Shown here: positions 57,541-64,000 of the stretch, piece after piece
Layout: every line of letters starts with the position of its first letter
How positions within the stretch are numbered: position 1 is the stretch's first letter
NCBI GenBank assembly: GCA_963691655.1
Contig: OY829326.1
Coordinates: 149,686,998 to 149,750,997, forward strand
Source of the DNA: Toxonevra muliebris
Taxonomy: Eukaryota; Arthropoda; Insecta; Diptera; Pallopteridae
DNA length: 64,000 nucleotides
Reading direction: 5' to 3'
Made by a program: the position numbers and the translations under genes
The notes under the pieces: generated by a model
What the model was told of the DNA's origin: nothing
The model's input: the letters and a program-made list of their open reading frames with translations, nothing else
Database searches by the model: none

Positions 57541-58525
57541 TCCTATGGTATAATTCTGAAAGAGGATATTCTGGTGAGGATTTTTGCTAAAGAAAGTTTT
57601 AGTTCAGCACGTAATGATTTATATCAATATAAATTTTAAGACAAAATGCTACCTAAATCCAAATACTTTTGAGGAACTATAGGTTTCATGTCTGAGACAA
57701 AATTGAATCTGATGAAAAGGTAAATATTTTTCCACATCAACTCTTCACCTCCTCTTCATTCAGGAAATTTTTAAAAAATTTTATACAAAAAAAAAAAAAA
57801 AAATAACAAGACTTTATAATATTTCATTTGAAAAATTTGTTCTCTAAAACTTATTTAAAAACTCTGAAAACGGGAGTAAGAAACTGAGGTGGAGGTTTAC
57901 GTAAAAACCAAATTTTTATATAATCATGTGGAATATTTTTGTCTCAGACATTAAACTTCCAGCTATTGTAGATTGTATATCCCTTCATTGTTTACACTGG
58001 TATACAAAATTTCACTTTAAAAATATAACATGAACCAAAGAATGTTTTCTAAACTAAATCGAAGACGCTAAACACGAAAATCATCTTCATTTTTTTCTTT
58101 CTATGGGTAAGTTTTCGAGATATGACAAAATAACGGTTTTTCAGGTTACAGTTTCACTTACAGGCTAATATTTATTTACCTATAGCATCGACCGATCCAA
58201 GTTGTATATCATAGGAATTATAATTATATTAAGCGTCTAAATTTGTTAAAATCAGATTATAAATGACTGAGATATAGATGTTGGAAGTTCAATTTTGGTG
58301 TGATTTTTGAGAAATTTTCACACAGGTCGTGGGCTAAGTTATCTTTCTTATAAAAAGTAATCACAAAATCCAAAATGGTCGATAGACCATTTTATTACAA
58401 AAATTTTAAGTATAAAACGATAGCAATCGGATCAAAAATGACAAAGTAATCAAGGATTGAGTAAAAATAAAATATTCTCGAAAATTCGAAATTTTTCTCA
58501 AAATTCATTCTGCTGTAGAAAATGA

Positions 58526-59131
58526 TTAGCCACCACTTGAAATTTTGGAATTTTTCGCTGTCGCGTCTTCCGTGATCAAGAACCAGCAGTAGTCAGCCAT
58601 CATGCCCTCATTCCTGAAACTTTGATATCGTCTTTCGATTTCAGCCATATCTTGGTAGAACCGTTCGCCCTGCTCGTCATTTTCTGCCCCCAGATTTGAT
58701 GGAAAGAAGTCGAAATGGTTGAATAAAAATTGCATCTTGGGAGGCATATACGCACCTGAATTTTCGGAATTAAATTTATTTATCGTTGAATAAATCAAAC
58801 TTACCAATATCATAGTATTTTTCCCACATTACGTCATTGAGTTGGGCATGATTGTCACTTTTATAATTTCTGAAAAATTTTTGAACAACATTCGCAAATG
58901 CTTCCCATGCTTTTCGTTTTGACTCACTCAAACATTCAGTAATCCAGTATCGTTGAACAATTTGCGGATTCGAGGTTCAACGAATACGACCGATTTGATT
59001 TTTTGTAATGAGAATTTCGAAAACCCTCTTTGTAATGATTTCATTGCGCTAGCGTTATTATTCAACGCTCTAACGAAATTCTTGATGAGACCAAACATGA
59101 TGTGGAGAGGCGAAATAATGATTTGGTGCAT
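58526..59131 (-). pseudogene. DEQGERF-family protein, spliced and frameshifted
   Basis: The minus strand starts with IISPLHIMFGLIKNFVRAL (from about 59122), then KSVVFVEPRIRKLFNDTG. A one-base shift near 58940 follows, then LSESKRKAWEAFANVVQKFF and WEKYYDIG. At 58804 a GTAAGT donor opens a 49-bp intron ending AATTCAG at 58756. The frame then continues AYMPPKMQFLFNHFDFFPS, LGAENDEQGERFYQDM, IERRYQ and MADYCWFLI, and ends SGG-stop. This protein family recurs in many uncharacterised arthropod genes and is usually multi-copy. I infer that it is the C-terminal part of a transposase of this element. Function is not established from sequence. The start of the gene is missing. Confidence 0.7.
58756..58804 (-). 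other. Candidate 49-bp intron
   Basis: GTAAGT at the 5' end (58804-58799 on the minus strand) and TTCAG at the 3' end. Removing it joins YYDIG to AYMPPKM in frame, as in relatives where the two blocks are continuous. The size is at the low end for fly introns. Confidence 0.65.
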
Positions 59132-59641
59132 CGTTAATAATATTGTGGCCCCCTAAGTATGTTGCTTTACTTAGATCGGTAAAAACTATAGGTAATGAGA
59201 TATTATCCTGTAAGTGAAACTGCAACCTGAAAAACCCTTATTTTGTCAAATCTCAAAAACTTACCCTTAGAAAAAAAAAATTAATGTGATTTTCGTGTTC
59301 AGCGACCTCGAATTAGTTTAAAAAACATACTTTGGTTCATGTTATATTTTCACAGTATTCCAGTGTCAGTGTTATAGACGCATGGTTTTTCAGACCTTGA
59401 ATTACAGATAAACAAATATGAATTGTTGGACTATAATTTTCTAGAGCAAAAATGTTGAGCATAATATCCTCTTTCAATATTAAACTATGGTAAGTGGCAA
59501 GTATTGATTTATCGGCTCAAATGAAAACTTCCTACTCTTTATGTTTTTTTTTTCTTTTTTGAAAATTAAAAATCAAACTCCTAAAAAATCACCCTTTATT
59601 AAGACTGATAAAAGTAGAAACTAATAGTTATTTTTTATATA

Positions 59642-60926
59642 TTGGGAGTATAAATGTATAAACTCGTTATTTTTTTTCGTAATTTGGACATTTATTGTGA
59701 AAAAGTGATTATAAATTTATTCTTTAAGTTTTGTCCATTGTTAGCCACAACTTTTCCCATCTTTCTGGTAGCATACGGATTCCGCGTCGAAAGAACTCCT
59801 CATCTTTTGAGGCTATCCACGAATCGACCCATTTTTTGAGTTCTTCGAAAGAACGGAAGTGCTGTTCAGCCAGGCCATGTGTCATCGATCGGAACAAGTG
59901 GTAATCAGAAGGAGAAATATCTGGAGAATACGGCCGGTGGGGTAGCACTTCCCATTTCAGCATTTCCAAGTATGTTTTTACTTGCCTTGCAACATGCGGC
60001 CGAGCATTGTCGTGCTGAAGAATAACTTCGTCGTGTCTATTCTCATATTCTGGCCTCTTATCCTTTAATTCTCGGCTCAAACGCATCAATTGTAGTCGGT
60101 AGCGGTCGCCAGTGATCGTTTCATTCGGTTTCAACAGCTCATAATACACGACACCTTTCATATCCCACCAAATACACAGCAATAGCTTGGATCCATGGAT
60201 GTTCGGCTTTGCCGTTGATGTTAATGCATGTCCGGGCGGTCCCCATGATTTTTTACGGTTTGGGTTATCGTAACGTATCCACTTTTCATCGCCAGTCACA
60301 ATACGATGCAGAAAACCCTTTCTTTTCTGTCGTTCAATCAGCAGTTCACATGTGAAAAATCGTCGTTCGACGTCTCTCGGCTTCAATTCGTACGGCACCC
60401 AATTTCCTTGCTTTTGAATCATTCCCAATGCTTTTAATCGTTTAGAAATGGTTGATTGATCAACTCCTAAAGATTCTGCAACTTCTTCTTGCGTTTGACA
60501 TGAATCTTCTTCGAGTAATGCCTTCAATTCTTCATCTTCGAACTTTTTCGGGCCGCCTGAACGTTCCCTGTCTTTAACATCAAAATCACCACTTTTGAAA
60601 CGGGTATACCACACCTGACACATTCTAACGTCTATAGCACAGTCAGGATAAGCTTCAGTGAGTAAACGATGTGCTTCAGTTGCGTTTTTCTTTAAATGGA
60701 AGAAGCAAATGAAAACTTCCCGCAAATGTTGTTTTGCTGGCACGAAATTCGACATTTTCAGCTATAGTAAAACCCTTTTGTAAAATTATGAAAATTATTT
60801 GACAGATCAATGCTTATAGTATTTTTGGCGCTCTTCGAGATAGAATAGCTGTCAATGTCAAAAAATGGCGCGTATGATAGATATGAAGTTAGTCACAATT
60901 ACGAGTTTATGCATTCATACTCCCAA
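59642..60926 (-). mobile_element. mariner element, copy D (least damaged)
   Basis: TIRs begin TTGGGAGTATAAATGTATAA on the left and, reverse complemented, TTGGGAGTATGAATGCATAA on the right. TA flanks both (59640-59641 and 60927-60928). Same family as copies A-C. Confidence 0.95.
59724..60755 (-). CDS. mariner transposase, near-complete (copy D)
   Basis: The frame runs 343 residues from MSNFVPAKQ. All three catalytic residues are present: TGDEKW (Asp156), QHDNARPH (Asp249) and SPDISPSDYHLF (Asp284). N-terminal helix-turn-helix regions and the WVPYEL linker are intact. Near 59750 one base is missing relative to copies A-C, so after RWEK the last residues read LWLTMDKT instead of VVANDGQYFKE. 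The loss falls in the final dozen residues, outside the catalytic core. Whether that tail matters for activity cannot be judged here. Other differences from copy A are scattered substitutions. Confidence 0.93.
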   Translation of the reverse strand: MSNFVPAKQHLREVFICFFHLKKNATEAHRLLTEAYPDCAIDVRMCQVWYTRFKSGDFDVKDRERSGGPKKFEDEELKALLEEDSCQTQEEVAESLGVDQSTISKRLKALGMIQKQGNWVPYELKPRDVERRFFTCELLIERQKRKGFLHRIVTGDEKWIRYDNPNRKKSWGPPGHALTSTAKPNIHGSKLLLCIWWDMKGVVYYELLKPNETITGDRYRLQLMRLSRELKDKRPEYENRHDEVILQHDNARPHVARQVKTYLEMLKWEVLPHRPYSPDISPSDYHLFRSMTHGLAEQHFRSFEELKKWVDSWIASKDEEFFRRGIRMLPERWEKLWLTMDKT

Positions 60927-60928
60927 TA

Positions 60929-62985
60929 TAATGAGTGATACTGTCAGACTTTCGAATAAAAATAAAAACGATTTCATCAAAACTCAGATTATTAATTTTA
61001 TGTTTTCAATTTTCGCGGCTTACCAAAGTGATTAGTAAGAATCGGAAACACATAACATTATTCCATACAAAATATTGGGCATTCTTTCATGAAGATGGTT
61101 TTACCTACTTCATTCTTATTATTATTAATGAGAAAGAAAACGTAATAGACTAAAATCTTATTAAATTCCTTTGAACTCCTAACACACTTTTCTAATACAG
61201 TAACCCAAATGTGTTGTAGATGATCGTGATAAAATCACAAGATAAAGACACCAAAAATCATGATGGTATGCACAAATATTCACATATATAACTGTGTACT
61301 TGTAAAATTAGTCCTGTATTTACTACGAACTCATACATTTCCTTGAAACGTGTGCCTCAGTCACATGAAAAATCTCAATGGCGGTATAGCTATGAAAATT
61401 GTGCCAACACTTTATTACATTGAAGGTTGGTAATTTATCAAGCATTTTATGGGTGTTCTAAACAAATCTTTAGGACAGTGGCAAAATAGTTTCGACTCAA
61501 CTGTATGTGATTAAAATATAAAAAAGTTAAATTTTATGTAAAAAAAAAAAAAAATAAAAACTATTCACCTTGAAGCTAAGGGGTTAATTTCAATATCATT
61601 TTTAGCCATTCAGTGAGTTAAGAAAAATTGCAATCTCTCCAAAAAAAAAAAAAAAAAGAATGTCGCATGTTCCCTTTAATGATAATTGCTTCAACAACTC
61701 ATTTTTCACTGATAAACATTTTCGTTTTTACTTTTTCACACATACTTGAAGGTATAACAAACTGTAAGGTAGAGTACAGTACTACGGTAAGGTATAGGTA
61801 TTTATTATTGCAAAAAAAATTTTTCTGAACATAAAAAATGTTAAACAGCATTTTTATCGTCTACACTTGCAAACAGCACATACATATACACACACACATC
61901 AATAAAAACAACAAACAGTAACAAGCTTTACAATTATCATTGGCATGTCTTTTTTTCACTTAACGATTTTGGTTGCAAAAGTTGAAGAAGAAGCCAGCAA
62001 CCAGCAGCACCAACGGCAGAAGCAACCAAATTCAGCAATTTCAATATCAGAGAGGTAGCTGCTATTGCTAAAAACAGCACCAAAATCCAAAAAAAAAAAA
62101 AAATCACTTTATGCAATTTGCACTGTGCTTAGCTGTAACTGCTGCTTGTTAGCAATTAATTAAATAGACAGAGAGCCAAAGAAAGAGTAACAATTTAGGC
62201 ATTTTGAACATCATTTATTTTCGGTTTACATCCTCAAGAGCAGCAGCAATACATAGTCTATATAGGTAACTATAGTGTGTGCCGCCAGTTTAATTATGAC
62301 CAACATTAGTTATACGCCTCCCAAAAACAAAAAGAAAACCCAACAAAAGTAGCGGTGGCGGTGTGTTCGTTCGTGTTTCATGTGTCCACTTGGATAGTGT
62401 TGTTATTGCAGCAAGTTTGTACCATTTGCATAATAATGTATCAGCAACAGCAGCAGCAGCAGCAATAGCATGTGAGCAGCAACTGAGTATCGTTGGTTTG
62501 GTAAATGCTGCATTTAGTGTCACTAAATAACGTTGGGGACATGAGAAATGTGTTGAAATGATTTGCGATTTTTTTTTTTTTTTTAAGATTCTTTTCTTTA
62601 ATTTTTTTTTTTTTTTTTTGGTTTTAGCATTGAAGGAAGTAGGTAGGTAGCTCGTCCTGCGTAATTTATGCATTTGCTGCACTTTACATAACACAACTGT
62701 CATTAGTTTTGAATGATGCAATGACAATTCATCGACAACTTGTGTCATTTACTAAAAATAAGAGAAAAACAAAAGGTGCGAAATGTGAAGTGTACTTCAG
62801 AAAAAAAGAGAAAAAAAACAATAAATTTTTGAAGACATCGTAGTACAATAGTACAAGGAAAAAAAATTTCTGTATTGTTTATAGTTAGGTTGTTGAGAGC
62901 TCTAAATTCAAATTCAGTTCTGATTTACGAGATTTTTTAGTTTAATAATATTATCGGCACTACGTTGAGCTTTTATAGAATAGAG
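60929..62985. other. Non-coding stretch with microsatellites
   Basis: No supported gene. CAG triplets lie at 62448-62463 inside a CAN-rich patch, A/T runs at about 61541-61560 and 62572-62620. Frames over the runs (Lys-rich on the minus strand) are low-complexity artefacts. Confidence 0.4.
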
Positions 62986-62999
62986 CTTTTATACAAATA

Positions 63000-63885
63000 G
63001 AGATTGTCCAATCCACCTACTTCAAGCGTTTACTTGCTCTACCAAGATCCACACCAAACGCACAGCTGAGATTAGAGATGGGACTGGTCAAACTAGTGTC
63101 CAAGATATTTAAACTAGCCTGGAATTACATTACTAGAATTTTACAAATGAACAACAGGAGGGTACCAAAAATGTATCTCCTTCGTTGAATTCATTTTCAC
63201 CCAGAAACGAACATGCCAATCAAATTTAACTGGGTTTCACAATTTAACAGTTTCTTAGAAAAAAATGAATATGTCACATCTATGACAAACCCCAGATCCC
63301 ATTCTTTGGAATAGCCTAAAAAAGTCAGCATTTGAGCGTTTTGACCGACACCTAAAATTTAATGATGTTCTTTTTTGTGAAAACGGGTCCTCTCTAAACT
63401 GTAAGATATTAAGGACGATGGAAGAAAAATCGGCACGTTATCTAAACTATTCTCTATGCTTCCATATGGCCAAAATCATAGCACAGCTGCGTCTTTCAAC
63501 TAAATATACCCTAAGATTCTGCATCAAGGTTCTAATATATTAAATCGACCAGAGCATTATGTGTACGCTATGCAATTTAAATGCATATGAAACGCTTCAA
63601 CACTTTCTTTTCGATTGCCCTGTATACCTTGCATTTAGAGAACAGTATTTAAGCCGACTGATACTCTTTTACTGCATTAACCCAATTTTAATTGCTAATT
63701 GTGCTGATATGCACTCTATGAAACTGTTGTATTATTATATTATAAATGGCTTAAGATTAAGATCATATTTGCTAAGAGAATAATTGTAATCAAATAATTT
63801 AGTTAAAAATACTGTATACTTTTTATGCAATAAACACTATGTTTTCATGCAGTAAATAAAAAAAATAAAAAAAATAAAAATTGAA
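63000..63885 (+). pseudogene. Non-LTR retrotransposon 3' end
   Basis: The plus strand reads YFKRLLALPRSTPNAQLRLE, MGLVKLVSKIFKLAWNYITR and RVPKMYLLR from about 63018, a segment found after the reverse transcriptase in CR1/I-like elements. After decayed sequence, the frame from 63559 reads CTLCNLNAYETLQHFLFDCP and ends GLRLRSYLLRE at 63783. The CxxC-x8-H-x4-C tail is the usual C-terminal Cys/His segment. A TAAATAAAAAAAATAAA-type tail lies at 63853-63882. The 5' part, including the polymerase core, is absent. Confidence 0.75.
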
Positions 63886-64000
63886 ATACAGACAAAATAT
63901 TTTTTTAAATTATGCCCGTATTTTATCATATATTATACTGCATAAGTTTTAGCTCCACCGATTTTGATACTATTTAGACAAACGGTGCAGTTACAGGCTA
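63886..64000. other. Non-coding flank
   Basis: AT-rich sequence; nothing recognised. Confidence 0.4.

Larger units (their letters stand above)
57995..59371 (-). mobile_element. CACTG-ended DNA element carrying the DEQGERF gene
   Basis: The left end reads CACTGGTATAC. The right end, reverse complemented, reads CACTGACACTGGAATACTG. TTA flanks both (57992-57994 and 59372-59374). The arms of about 200 bp share AATATAACATGAACC and CAAA-AATG, GTGTT-AGCG and AGTTTCACTTACAGG with small changes. Between them lies a minus-strand gene, listed next. The CAC start and TTA target match the other CAC-ended elements in the window. Confidence 0.7.
57540..59490. repeat. Nested inverted-repeat complex
   Basis: Three layers of inverted similarity are visible. 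The outermost arms at about 57545-57605 and 59405-59490 share TGAAAGAGGATATT and TTTTTGCT. A local foldback lies at about 57660-57985 (ATGTCTGAGACAAAA near both ends, in opposite orientation). The inner element at 57995-59371 has its own arms. ATGTCTGAGACAAAA resembles a segment of the 26632 element (ATGTCTGAAGCAAAG), so the layers may belong to one family that inserted into itself. Confidence 0.6.

Noticed and set aside
62290..62748. 152-codon minus-strand frame with poly-Lys and poly-Ala
   Set aside because: It is built on T runs and CAG/GCN triplets. No domain or splice context supports it.

Overview
The window looks like nuclear DNA of a brachyceran fly, and a tephritid-like fruit fly is plausible. 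It is AT-rich, it has one very short intron, and its mobile elements are those typical of flies: mariner with TA target duplications, DD37D and DD41D Tc1/mariner relatives, and Jockey, RTE, R1-like and LOA/I-like retrotransposons. A SINE-like core also resembles one I know from tephritid and other fly genomes. There is no bacterial, organellar or viral gene structure. Species assignment is inference.

Almost everything recognisable is a transposable element or its remains, probably inside long introns or between genes. From 1 to 9 kb there is a hAT-like MITE (193-486), a full-length mariner (3495-4787) whose transposase has lost its first catalytic Asp, and an element with CACTGTG termini (5960-7058) that holds a nested piggyBac-like MITE. 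From 9.5 to 12.9 kb there are three broken non-LTR fragments, one inverted relative to the others. A second mariner lies at 14.6-15.9 kb, a DD37D transposon at 19.8-21.1 kb, and MITE-like elements at 21.7-24.4 kb.

From about 26.4 to 32.8 kb there is a degenerate tandem repeat of roughly 130-150 bp. A 1.1 kb almost fully palindromic element (26632-27744) with CACAGTG ends and a TAA target duplication sits inside one monomer. A third mariner (36445-37701), another CACTGTG-ended element (37978-38502), a deleted PIF/Harbinger element (39126-40156) and a foldback MITE abutting it (40160-40394) follow.

The best host-gene signal is at 44008-44136: a first coding exon with a signal peptide and a GTATGT donor, preceded by a TATA box. 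It is followed by an RTE retrotransposon (45190-47700), a DD41D-type transposase ruin (49230-50045), two inverted copies of a hAT MITE with perfect 8-bp duplications (50967-51938 and 53661-54887), a Jockey element (54950-57271), a nested inverted-repeat complex with a spliced DEQGERF protein (57540-59490), the least damaged mariner (59642-60926) and a LINE 3' end (63000-63885).

The most interesting pattern is a set of four elements beginning with CAC (CACAGTG, CACTGTG or CACTGG). Three have 3-bp TAA or TTA duplications and the fourth has less clear AAA flanks. They have long inverted arms, and one carries a small intron-containing gene. The termini match the V(D)J recombination heptamer in sequence, and the duplications fit CMC/Chapaev3-like or Harbinger-like transposition better than Transib.
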